Assembly (NCBI GenBank): GCA_013823855.1
Contig: PNMW01000024.1
Coordinates: forward strand, 1 to 42,037
Reading direction: 5' to 3'
Length of the DNA stretch: 42,037 nucleotides
Origin: Lysobacteraceae bacterium
GTDB taxonomy: Bacteria; Pseudomonadota; Gammaproteobacteria; Nevskiales; Nevskiaceae
In this document: positions 16,841-25,639 of the stretch, piece after piece
Layout: every line of letters starts with the position of its first letter
Numbering within the stretch: position 1 is the stretch's first letter
The notes under the pieces: generated by a model
Told to the model about the DNA's origin: nothing
Seen by the model: the letters and a program-made list of their open reading frames with translations, nothing else
The model's database searches: none
Position numbers and translations under genes: made by a program

Positions 16841-17352
16841 GAGGTCTAAATACGTATGCCTATGTCGGCTGGAATCCAATATCGAGCATTGACCCTGCCG
16901 GCTTGGATGCGCTTGTGATTACGGGCGGTGTTCGTGATGGCAGTCTCAACATCTTCGGCCACGTCGGGATGGCGATTACCGGAAGCGGCATGTACAGCTA
17001 CGGAAACAGCACTGGGATAGGAAGCTCTGTGGCCGGCTACCTCAGTAGCCAGAGTCAATTCCGGAATCAGACCGTCACCGTGGTTCCCACGACGGCGGCT
17101 CAAGATGCCGCGATGCGCGCTTATTTTGCTCAGCACCCGAATGAGAATGATGTCGGGAAAGCGGACAACTGTGCCGTTCGAACCAACGAAGGATTGATGT
17201 CGGGTGGCGTGCCTGTGCAAGGCATCCCTTTCCCCGGCGGAACAGCTCGTGATGTCGCCGGCCTGCCTGGGGCAGTGAACTTCTTTATTCCGCAGGGCGG
17301 CCCAATTCCGGCCGGCCTTCTGGGGCTGCTCCCAAGCTTCGAACGACCGTGA
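16789..17352 (+). CDS. Orphan RHS tip 4 with possible permuted papain-like domain
   Basis: 187 residues as read from ATG 16789, but RHS homology begins at about 16,840 with 'RGLNTYAYVGWNPISSIDPA', right after the stop of the upstream immunity gene, so the first 17 residues are probably not native. The toxin part has His in 'NIFGHVGMAITG' and, about 80 residues later, Cys in 'KADNCAVRTNEGL'. His before Cys, with a strand after the His and a helix at the Cys, is the arrangement of permuted papain-fold enzymes (YiiX/LRAT-like). That is a pattern match only. It would be a hydrolase or acyl-transfer toxin if correct. It is followed 5 bases later by a lipoprotein fragment. Confidence 0.6.
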   Translation: MSPERSVGLATRASFGVRGLNTYAYVGWNPISSIDPAGLDALVITGGVRDGSLNIFGHVGMAITGSGMYSYGNSTGIGSSVAGYLSSQSQFRNQTVTVVPTTAAQDAAMRAYFAQHPNENDVGKADNCAVRTNEGLMSGGVPVQGIPFPGGTARDVAGLPGAVNFFIPQGGPIPAGLLGLLPSFERP

Positions 17353-17357
17353 GCAAC

Positions 17358-17522
17358 ATGAATAACGAAGCCCGTGTGAAGACGCGAAGCGGGATGGGGG
17401 TAAAGATCATGCTGTGGTCACTGATCCTGATTCCCGTGCTCTATGTTTCGTCGTGCGGCTACATCTCCAGCAGGAAGAGCAAATTGAACCGCTCCGGATT
17501 TCCCGGAGGCCATTTCGATTGA
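17358..17522 (+). pseudogene. Lipoprotein fragment cut by the IS, candidate immunity for tip 4
   Basis: ATG 17358 opens a 54-residue frame: a basic start (MNNEARVKTRSG), a hydrophobic stretch (IMLWSLILIPVLYV) and a lipobox-like VSS-Cys. From codon 43 onward the sequence is the left end of the IS3-family element, so the native C-terminus has been lost and the last 12 residues are IS-encoded. It lies 5 bases after tip 4, as an immunity gene would. Confidence 0.6.
17485..17510. repeat. Left terminal inverted repeat of the IS
   Basis: Begins TGAACCGCTCC and ends CGGAGGC. It matches the complement of 18774-18799 at 22 of 26 positions. Confidence 0.85.
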
Positions 17523-17523
17523 G

Positions 17524-18749
<1,226 letters not shown>

Positions 18750-18773
18750 GGCTTCATCCTCTCAAGGTTTGAA

Positions 18774-18799
18774 GCCTCCGAGAAAGCAGGGGCGGTTCA
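18774..18799. repeat. Right terminal inverted repeat of the IS
   Basis: Reads GCCTCCG at its inner edge and GGGGCGGTTCA at the outer end. It pairs with 17485-17510. Confidence 0.85.
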
Positions 18800-18807
18800 C
18801 ACTCCAC

Positions 18808-18828
18808 CCTGGGCTACTTCAGCCCAGG
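18808..18828. repeat. 8-bp hairpin next to the IS
   Basis: CCTGGGCT (18808-18815) and AGCCCAGG (18821-18828) form a perfect stem around ACTTC. It has no T-run. It lies in the 286-base gap between the IS and flhA, which otherwise holds only the RHS remnant below. Confidence 0.45.
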
Positions 18829-18906
18829 TGAGTTCGAGCTGGCATATGCCGCTTAAACGGGTGTCCGAAAGTCCGGGGAAAGGTCCTCGAAAAAAGCCGG
18901 GCAGGT

Positions 18907-18995
18907 CAGGGCAACGTCACTCGTTTCGGCCACGACCCGCTCGACCAGCCGAGCGCTGTCTGCGGCTGGCGGAGCGGCAGCGCCGCCATCCGTGC
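18907..18995 (+). pseudogene. RHS YD-repeat remnant in front of flhA
   Basis: Reading from 18,907 gives GNVTRFGHDPLDQPSAVCGW and RSGSAAI. This aligns with the main RHS protein around 4,105-4,185 (VHDPLNRLSAARY, then RRTGSAAN). At base level the stretches GAGCGCTG and CGGCAGCGCCGCCA are identical and in register. The fragment has no start and soon loses similarity. It shows that an RHS gene once reached to within about 90 bases of flhA. Confidence 0.6.
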
Positions 18996-19085
18996 TGAAG
19001 CGCAGGCGGCGCGGCGTAGAACGGAACTTGCACCCGCCCCGTCGAGGGCGTGCCGGAAATGCGTCCTCCTTCTTCCGGAGGACCG

Positions 19086-21170
19086 ATGGCGAACACGATT
19101 TCCCAGTTCCTGACCCAGCTGCGCGGTGCCGCAGGCGGGCGGGGCATGGCCGCCGGCATGGGCGCGCCGCTGATGCTGATGATCATCCTGGCGATGATCG
19201 TGGTGCCGCTGGCGCCGTTTGTCCTCGATCTGCTGTTCACCTTCAACATCGCGCTGGCCATCGTCATCCTGATGGCCGTGGTCTACGTGATGCGGCCGCT
19301 GGAATTCAGCGCCTTCCCGACCGTGCTGCTGCTGGTCACCCTGCTGCGGCTGGCGCTGAACGTGGCCTCGACCCGCGTGGTGCTGCTGCACGGCCACCAG
19401 GGCGGAGCGGCGGCCGGCCACGTGATCGAAGCCTTCGGCAACTTCGTGATCGGCGGCAACTACGCGATCGGCTTCATCGTCTTCGTGATCCTGACCCTGA
19501 TCAATTTCATGGTCGTCACCAAGGGTGCCGAGCGCGTTTCCGAAGTCAGCGCCCGCTTCGTGCTCGACGCCTTGCCGGGCAAGCAGATGGCGATCGACGC
19601 CGATCTGAACGCCGGATTGTTGACGCGCGAGGAAGCCAAGCAGCGCCGCGAGGAAGTCCGCGAGGAAGCCGACTTCTACGGCTCGATGGACGGTGCCTCG
19701 AAGTTCATTCGCGGCGACGCCATCGCCGGCATCCTGATCCTGTTCATCAACATCGTCGGCGGCCTGTTCATCGGCATGCTGAGCCACGGCCTGCCGTTCG
19801 CCGAGGCGCTTAAGAACTACACCCTGCTGACCATCGGCGACGGCCTGGTCGCCCAGATTCCGTCGCTGCTGATGTCGACCTCGGTGGCGATCCTGGTCAC
19901 CCGCATGTCGAAGTCCGGGCAGATGGGCACCCAGGTGATGACCCAGGTGTTCGCCGAGCCGAAGGTGCTCGGCGTCACCGCCGGCGTCATGGGCCTGATC
20001 GGGATCATCCCGGGCATGCCGAACCTGGTGTTCCTGAGCCTCGCCTGCCTCTGCGGCGGTGTCGCCTGGATGGCGGCGCAGCGAGTGAAGAAGAAAGCGG
20101 CAAGCGCCGCCAATCCACCGCCGGCGGCGGCCAGCGCGCCGGCCGAACTGGGCTGGGACGACGTCACCCAGGATGATCCGCTGGGCCTGGAAGTCGGCTA
20201 CCGGCTGGTGCCGCTGGTCGATGCCAAGCAGGGCGGCGAGCTGATGGCACGGATCAAGGGCGTGCGCAAGAAGCTGACCCAGGAGCTCGGCTTCCTGATC
20301 CAGCCGGTGCACATCCGCGACAACCTCGAACTGCAGCCGTCGAGCTACCGGATCACCCTGCACGGCGTGCCGATCGGCAGCGGCCAGGTCTACCCGGATC
20401 GCGACATGGCGCTGAACCCGGGCCGGGTGTTCGGCACCGTCGAAGGCATCTCGGCCCGCGATCCGACCTTCGGCCTCGATGCCGTCTGGATCGAGCGCGG
20501 CGCCCGCGACCACGCCCAGACGCTCGGCTACACGGTGGTCGACCCGGCGACCGTGATCGCCACCCACCTGTCGCAGATCGTCAAGGACCACGCCCACGAG
20601 CTGCTCGGCTTCGACGAAGCCCAGGCGCTGCTGAACGCACTGCAGAAGTCGGCACCGAAGCTGGTCGAGGACCTGGTGCCGAAGAGCTTGAGCCTGTCGG
20701 TGTTCGTCCGCGTGCTGCAGACCCTGCTGGCCGAGCGGGTGGGGCTCAAGAACCTGCGCGGCATCGCCGAGGCGCTCAGCGATTGCGCCACGCGGAGTCA
20801 GGATCCCGTCGTTCTGGCGTCTGCGGTCCGGGTCGCGCTGTCCCGTCAGATTGTTCAGGAAATCAACGGCATGGAGACCGATCTTCCGGTCCTCACGCTG
20901 GCCCCCCAGCTGGAACGCGTCCTGCAGGACAGCCTGCAGGGAGGTGGTGCGGTGCTGGAACCAGGACTTGCCGAACGGATGCATCAGTCGCTGTCGGACC
21001 AGGTCCGCCGTCAGGCCCAGGCCGGTCAGCCGGCGGTGCTGCTGGTGGCGGCGGCCTTGAGGCCCTGGCTGGCCAAGTTCACCCGCCAGTCGCTGCCCGA
21101 CCTCCATGTGCTGGCCTACAACGAAGTGCCGGACAGCAAGCAGATCCGCCTGATCGGCGCGGTTTCCTGA
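19086..21170 (+). CDS. flhA: Flagellar export gate protein FlhA
   Basis: 694 residues from ATG 19086, with GGAGG 6 bases upstream; the frame is open to 19050, but that would lose the ribosome site. FlhA is the large inner-membrane subunit of the flagellar type III export gate. About eight membrane segments occupy residues 15-330 ('LMLMIILAMIVVPLAPFVLD', 'GDGLVAQIPSLLMSTSVAIL'), with the conserved cytosolic loop 'RFVLDALPGKQMAIDADLNA' between segments 4 and 5. The cytosolic substrate-docking domain (about 345-694) follows a Lys/Ala/Pro linker. It heads an flhA-flhF-flhG-fliA operon. flhB, which usually precedes flhA in related bacteria, is not here; RHS debris lies upstream instead. Confidence 0.97.
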   Translation: MANTISQFLTQLRGAAGGRGMAAGMGAPLMLMIILAMIVVPLAPFVLDLLFTFNIALAIVILMAVVYVMRPLEFSAFPTVLLLVTLLRLALNVASTRVVLLHGHQGGAAAGHVIEAFGNFVIGGNYAIGFIVFVILTLINFMVVTKGAERVSEVSARFVLDALPGKQMAIDADLNAGLLTREEAKQRREEVREEADFYGSMDGASKFIRGDAIAGILILFINIVGGLFIGMLSHGLPFAEALKNYTLLTIGDGLVAQIPSLLMSTSVAILVTRMSKSGQMGTQVMTQVFAEPKVLGVTAGVMGLIGIIPGMPNLVFLSLACLCGGVAWMAAQRVKKKAASAANPPPAAASAPAELGWDDVTQDDPLGLEVGYRLVPLVDAKQGGELMARIKGVRKKLTQELGFLIQPVHIRDNLELQPSSYRITLHGVPIGSGQVYPDRDMALNPGRVFGTVEGISARDPTFGLDAVWIERGARDHAQTLGYTVVDPATVIATHLSQIVKDHAHELLGFDEAQALLNALQKSAPKLVEDLVPKSLSLSVFVRVLQTLLAERVGLKNLRGIAEALSDCATRSQDPVVLASAVRVALSRQIVQEINGMETDLPVLTLAPQLERVLQDSLQGGGAVLEPGLAERMHQSLSDQVRRQAQAGQPAVLLVAAALRPWLAKFTRQSLPDLHVLAYNEVPDSKQIRLIGAVS

Positions 21171-21207
21171 TCACGCGAACCGACGATTTCGACGGAGTCG
21201 ACGCAAC

Positions 21208-22647
21208 ATGAAGATCAAGCGGTTCATCGGAAAGAACATGCGGGAAGCGATCCGCATGGTGCGCGAGGAGCAGGGGCCGGATTCGGTGATCCTGTCGAAC
21301 CGGCGCGTGCCCGGCGGCATCGAGGTGGTGGCCGCGGTCGACTACGACGAAGCCCTGATGCAGGCCAGCCTGCGCCGCAGCGTCGAGCCGGCCGCCGCGC
21401 CGCCGCCGGTGCCGGAAGCCGAGCCGCCGCCAGTGCGGCTGCCGGTGGCGCCGCATCCGCTGGCGCATCCGCCGGTCGAGCGCCTGCTGGCCGAGTTCGG
21501 CGAGCCGGAAGCGCCGTTGCCGGCATCGCGCCCGGGCTCGGCGTCGCAGCGTCCCACCGGCGCCGGCTCGTCCGGCAGCCAGGCGGCGACGCTGGTGCAC
21601 GCGGTGTCCGGCGCCAATGCCATCGCCGCCGGCTATGCGCCGTCGAATCTGCCGAGCCACGAGGTCCTCGAACTGCAGCGCGCGATGAGCCAGGAACTCG
21701 GCGGCATGCGCCGGATGATCGAGGAGCAGCTGGCCGGCCTCGCCTGGAACGACCTGCGCCGCAATCGTCCGCAGCGCTACACGGTGCTGAAAACCTTGAC
21801 CGATCTCGGTCTCGACGCGCCGCTGGCCCGCGAGATCGCCGACCAGCTTCCGGAATCGACCAGTGACGAACGCGCCCGCTTCCTGCCGCTGGGCCTGCTG
21901 GCCCGGCGCATTCCGGTGGCCCGCGAGGACCTGATCCTCGACGGCGGCGTGATCGCCCTGGTCGGCCCGACCGGCGTCGGCAAGACCACCACGATTGCCA
22001 AGCTCGCTGCCCGCTACGCCGAGCGTCACGGCCTGCGCGACATCGCGCTGGTGGCGATGGATCACTACCGGATCGGCGCCGCCGAACAGCTCTACACCTA
22101 CGGCCGCCTGCTCGGCGTGCCGGTCTATACCGCGACCCCGCAGCAGAGCCTGCGCGACGTGCTGCACCGCCTCGGCGATCGCCGCCTGGTGCTGATCGAC
22201 ACGGTCGGCATGAGCCCGCGCGACGAAAACCTGAAGCAGCAGATCGACATGCTCGGTGCCGCCCATCCGCGCCTGAAGTTCTGGCTGACGATGTCGGCGA
22301 CCAGCCAGTCGCACGACCAGGACGAAGTGATCCGCCGTTTCAGCGGCGCCGCCGGCGAAGGCGGCGAAAGCCGGCTGGCGGCCTGCGTGATCTCCAAGCT
22401 CGACGAAACCACGCGGATCGGCGGCGCGCTCAGTGCCGCGATCCGTCACCGCCTGCCGCTGGCCTATGTCACCGACGGCCAGCGGGTTCCCGAAGACCTC
22501 CAGATGGCCCGCGCCGACGGCCTGGTGATCCGCGCCCAGCAGCTGGCCCGCAATGCCCCGATGGAACTGGACGACGACACCATGGCCCTGCGCTTCGCAC
22601 ACAGCTTCGACAAGTCCGCCACGCCAGGAGCGCAGGCCCATGTCTAA
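21208..22647 (+). CDS. flhF: Flagellar placement GTPase FlhF
   Basis: 479 residues, an SRP-type GTPase that places the flagellum at the pole. The N-terminal B domain starts 'MKIKRFIGKNMREAIRMVRE' and runs into a Pro/Ala-rich linker (about 60-150). The NG domain carries the Walker A 'VGPTGVGKTTTIAKLA' (Lys259), then 'ALVAMDHYRIGAAEQL' and 'VLIDTVGMSPRD', and 'ISKLDETTRIGG' near the end. ATG 21208 has GGAG upstream. The 3' end overlaps flhG by 8 bases. All nucleotide-binding motifs are intact. Confidence 0.97.
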   Translation: MKIKRFIGKNMREAIRMVREEQGPDSVILSNRRVPGGIEVVAAVDYDEALMQASLRRSVEPAAAPPPVPEAEPPPVRLPVAPHPLAHPPVERLLAEFGEPEAPLPASRPGSASQRPTGAGSSGSQAATLVHAVSGANAIAAGYAPSNLPSHEVLELQRAMSQELGGMRRMIEEQLAGLAWNDLRRNRPQRYTVLKTLTDLGLDAPLAREIADQLPESTSDERARFLPLGLLARRIPVAREDLILDGGVIALVGPTGVGKTTTIAKLAARYAERHGLRDIALVAMDHYRIGAAEQLYTYGRLLGVPVYTATPQQSLRDVLHRLGDRRLVLIDTVGMSPRDENLKQQIDMLGAAHPRLKFWLTMSATSQSHDQDEVIRRFSGAAGEGGESRLAACVISKLDETTRIGGALSAAIRHRLPLAYVTDGQRVPEDLQMARADGLVIRAQQLARNAPMELDDDTMALRFAHSFDKSATPGAQAHV

Positions 22648-23569
22648 GGCTCCGAACCCGGTCCTCGACCAGGCCGACGGCCTGCGCCGCATGAAGCCGC
22701 CATCGCCGGTCCGGGTGATCGCGGTGACCAGCGGCAAGGGCGGCGTCGGCAAGACCAATGTCTCGGTCAACCTAGCCGTGGCGATGGCCGGCAACGGCAA
22801 GCAGGTGATGCTGCTCGACGGCGACCTCGGCCTGGCCAACATCGACGTCATGCTCGGCCTGCAGCCGAGCTACAACCTGGCGCACGTGCTGGACGGCAAG
22901 TGCCGCCTCGAAGACACGCTGATGATCGGCCCGAACGGCGTGATGATCGTGCCGGCCTCGTCGGGCAAGCGGCACATGGCCGAGCTGTCGCAGGCCGAAC
23001 ACGCCGGCCTGGTCCGGGCGTTCTCGGAACTGAGCCGCCCGCTCGACGTGCTGATCATCGACACCGCCGCCGGCATCGCCGATTCGGTGATCACCTTCAG
23101 CCAGGCCTCGCAGGAAATCATCGTCGTGGTCACCGGCGATCCGACCTCGCTGACTGACGCCTACGCGCTGATCAAGGTGCTGAACCGCGATCACGGCATC
23201 AGCCGCGTGCAGGTGCTGGCCAACATGGTTCGCGATGCCAGCGAGGCGCAGAGCGTCTACGAAAGCTTGCGCCGGGTCGCCGAGCGCTTCCTCGACATCA
23301 CGCTGAGCTTCGTCGGCGGCATTCCGCACGACGAATGGCTGAAGCGCGCGGTGCGCCGCCAGCGCGCCGTCGTCGAGGCCTATCCGAACTGCCCGGCGTC
23401 CGAGGCGTTCCGCCAGCTGGCCCGCAAGGCCGACAGCTGGGGCATGCCGACCGGCGCCCGCGGCAACCTCGAATTCTTCGTCGAGCGGCTGGTGCACGCA
23501 CCGGTGTCGCCGCTGCCGATGGCGCTGCTGAACAACGGGCCGTCGCTGGCCGGGGCGGTGCTGTCATGA
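22640..23569 (+). CDS. flhG: Flagellar number regulator FlhG/FleN (MinD/ParA-type ATPase)
   Basis: 309 residues from ATG 22640, with CAGGAG upstream; the longer frame lies inside flhF and is unlikely. Deviant Walker A 'TSGKGGVGKTNVSVNLA' with both Lys33 and Lys38, 'LLDGDLGLANIDVMLGL' (switch I region), 'LIIDTAAGIADSV' (Walker B) and the C-terminal amphipathic helix region ('NLEFFVERLV') that binds membrane. FlhG keeps the flagellum count low by antagonising FlhF and, in Pseudomonas, the activator FleQ. Its stop overlaps fliA by ATGA. Confidence 0.96.
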   Translation: MSKAPNPVLDQADGLRRMKPPSPVRVIAVTSGKGGVGKTNVSVNLAVAMAGNGKQVMLLDGDLGLANIDVMLGLQPSYNLAHVLDGKCRLEDTLMIGPNGVMIVPASSGKRHMAELSQAEHAGLVRAFSELSRPLDVLIIDTAAGIADSVITFSQASQEIIVVVTGDPTSLTDAYALIKVLNRDHGISRVQVLANMVRDASEAQSVYESLRRVAERFLDITLSFVGGIPHDEWLKRAVRRQRAVVEAYPNCPASEAFRQLARKADSWGMPTGARGNLEFFVERLVHAPVSPLPMALLNNGPSLAGAVLS

Positions 23570-24396
23570 CCGCGATGCCGCCGGTCAAGGCCTACGCCAG
23601 GACCGTCGCCGCTGCCGACGAGGCGCGTCTGGTCAATCAGCATCTGGAGCTGGTCAAGCGCATCGCCTGGCATCTGGCGGCCCGGCTGCCGGCGTCGGTC
23701 GATGTCGACGATCTGGTGCAGGCCGGCGTCATCGGCCTGATCGAGGCCGCGCGCCACTACTGCGGCGATCGCGGCGCCAGCTTCGAAACCTATGCCGGCA
23801 TCCGCATCCGCGGCGCGATGGTCGACGAGCTGCGCCGCGGCGACTGGGCGCCGCGCTCGGTGCATCGCCGGATGCGCGATGTCTCCGCCGCGATCCGCGC
23901 GATCGAGCAGGACGCCGGCCGCGAGGCCCGCGATGCCGAGATCGCCGAAAAGATCGGCGCGTCGTTGAGCGAGTACCACGAGATCGTCCGCGATGCCACG
24001 CAGTGCCAGGTGCTGTCGATGCACGCCGCCTCGCGCGATGACGACGACGATCGCGATTTCGATGCCGCCGATCCCGGCGCCACGCCGTACGACGAGATCG
24101 AGCGCGCCGCCTTCATGACCGCGCTGACTGCGGCGATCGGCGAACTGCCGGAGCGCGAAAAGCTGGTCATGAGCCTGTACTACGACGACGAGCTGAACCT
24201 GCGCGAGATCGGCAGCGTGCTCGACGTCACCGAATCGCGGGTCTGCCAGCTGCACGGCCAGGCGTTGCTGCGCCTGCGCGCCCGCCTCGGCGCATGGCGC
24301 GACGCCCGCGATGGCAAGAGCGCGCCGCCGCGCCACGAATCCCGGACGCGCAAGCCGCGCGCCACTGCCGCAACCGCCCTTTCATCCGCCGCCTGA
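23566..24396 (+). CDS. fliA: Flagellar sigma factor sigma-28 (FliA)
   Basis: 276 residues. Region 2 spans about 25-95 ('[20 protein letters not shown]', '[18 protein letters not shown]', '[20 protein letters not shown]' with the FliA-type '[10 protein letters not shown]'), region 3 '[18 protein letters not shown]', and region 4 the HTH '[20 protein letters not shown]' from residue 212. The C-terminal tail is longer than usual and basic (about 255-276). FliA directs late flagellar and chemotaxis genes and is held by FlgM. The start ATG 23566 overlaps flhG; ATG 23575 is an alternative. Confidence 0.96.
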   Translation: MTAMPPVKAYARTVAAADEARLVNQHLELVKRIAWHLAARLPASVDVDDLVQAGVIGLIEAARHYCGDRGASFETYAGIRIRGAMVDELRRGDWAPRSVHRRMRDVSAAIRAIEQDAGREARDAEIAEKIGASLSEYHEIVRDATQCQVLSMHAASRDDDDDRDFDAADPGATPYDEIERAAFMTALTAAIGELPEREKLVMSLYYDDELNLREIGSVLDVTESRVCQLHGQALLRLRARLGAWRDARDGKSAPPRHESRTRKPRATAATALSSAA

Positions 24397-24415
24397 CCCC
24401 GCGAGACCCCGAACG

Positions 24416-24808
24416 ATGGACAAGAACCTCCGCATTTTGATCGTCGACGACTTCTCGACCATGCGCCGCATCGTCAAGAACCTGCTCGGCGACCTGGGCT
24501 TCACCAACACCGCCGAAGCCGACGACGGCAAGACCGCCTGGCCGATGCTGCAGGCCGGCGGCTTCGACTTCGTGGTCACCGACTGGAACATGCCGGGCAT
24601 GACCGGCATCGACCTGCTGAAGGCGATCCGGGGCGACGACAAGCTGAAGGCGCTGCCGGTGCTGATGGTCACCGCCGAAGCGCAGCGCGACCAGATCATC
24701 GAGGCCGCCAAGGCCGGCGTGAACGGCTACATCATCAAGCCGTTCACCGCGGTCACGCTGAAGGAAAAGCTCGACAAGATCTTCCAGCGCTTCGAGGCGG
24801 CGGCGTAA
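24416..24808 (+). CDS. cheY: Chemotaxis response regulator CheY
   Basis: 130 residues, a single receiver domain. Asp11-Asp12 ([11 protein letters not shown]), phospho-acceptor Asp56 ([12 protein letters not shown]), Thr86 (LMVTAEA) and Lys108 (YIIKPFT) are all present, with the E. coli-like 'NMPGM' and '[14 protein letters not shown]' stretches. CheY-P binds the motor switch FliM. It is followed by cheZ with a one-base overlap (TAATG), so kinase output and its phosphatase are made together. Confidence 0.96.
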   Translation: MDKNLRILIVDDFSTMRRIVKNLLGDLGFTNTAEADDGKTAWPMLQAGGFDFVVTDWNMPGMTGIDLLKAIRGDDKLKALPVLMVTAEAQRDQIIEAAKAGVNGYIIKPFTAVTLKEKLDKIFQRFEAAA

Positions 24809-25590
24809 TGGCCGCCGTGGTGGTCAACATCAACGCGCGCGCGGCGGAGCGCGACGGCACGCCGTCGATTCCCGACCGCGCCGAATATGTCAGCCGGCTG
24901 CGCGAAATCCTGTCGGCGCTCGAAGCCGATGACCAGGGGTTGTTCGAATCGCGCCTGAACCAGCTGATGCGGCTGCGCGAGGACGGCCTGTTCGTCAATC
25001 TCGCCAAGCTGACCCGCGAGCTGCATCAGGCGGTCAGGGACCTGAATTTCGACGACCGCCTGCAGCAGCTGGCCGGCAGCGAGATTCCCGACGCCTGCGT
25101 GCGTCTGGACTACGTGGTCAAGATGGGCGAGGACGCGGCCCACAAGACGCTCGATGTCTGCGACGACAGCCGCGCGCTGATCGAGCGCCTGAACGGCTGC
25201 GTCGGCACGCTCGACGAGATTCGCGACAAGCTGCCGACCGTCGCCCAGCTGCCGATCAAGGGCCTGACCCTGGCCAACGACATCGACCGCGTCGAGCAGT
25301 CGATGCGCGAGATCGGCAGCGCCCTGCGCAGCAACTTCTCGACCATCGCCCAGGCCCAGGAATACCAGGACCTGTCCGGTCAGGTGATTCGCCGGGTGAT
25401 CGCGCTGGTGCACAACATCGAGGGCGCGCTGATCAAGCTGCTGAAGGCGACCAACGAAGGCGTGCGCGGGCCGTCGGCCGGCAGTCCGGTGACACCGGGC
25501 GAACTGGCCGGACCGACCGTGCCAGGCCTGGCCAGCGGCGGCCAGAGCCAGCAGGACGCCGACGCGCTGCTCGCCGAACTCGGCTTCTGA
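24808..25590 (+). CDS. cheZ: CheY-P phosphatase CheZ
   Basis: 260 residues, mostly long helices forming the CheZ four-helix bundle. The catalytic region 'AQEYQDLSGQVIRRVI' contains the family Gln (Gln187/Gln191 region). The C-terminus 'QQDADALLAELGF' is the conserved CheY-binding helix, joined by a flexible Gly/Pro linker (about 215-245). It dephosphorylates CheY-P and is tightly coupled to cheY. Confidence 0.95.
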   Translation: MAAVVVNINARAAERDGTPSIPDRAEYVSRLREILSALEADDQGLFESRLNQLMRLREDGLFVNLAKLTRELHQAVRDLNFDDRLQQLAGSEIPDACVRLDYVVKMGEDAAHKTLDVCDDSRALIERLNGCVGTLDEIRDKLPTVAQLPIKGLTLANDIDRVEQSMREIGSALRSNFSTIAQAQEYQDLSGQVIRRVIALVHNIEGALIKLLKATNEGVRGPSAGSPVTPGELAGPTVPGLASGGQSQQDADALLAELGF

Positions 25591-25639
25591 GCCCGGTTTG
25601 CGCAGCGCTGCATCCCCACATCGATCACCCGAGCAAGCC

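Noticed and set aside
18906..21107. 733-codon minus-strand frame opposite flhA
   Set aside because: It mirrors flhA codon by codon and yields His/Gln/Arg-rich nonsense. The plus-strand FlhA is certain.
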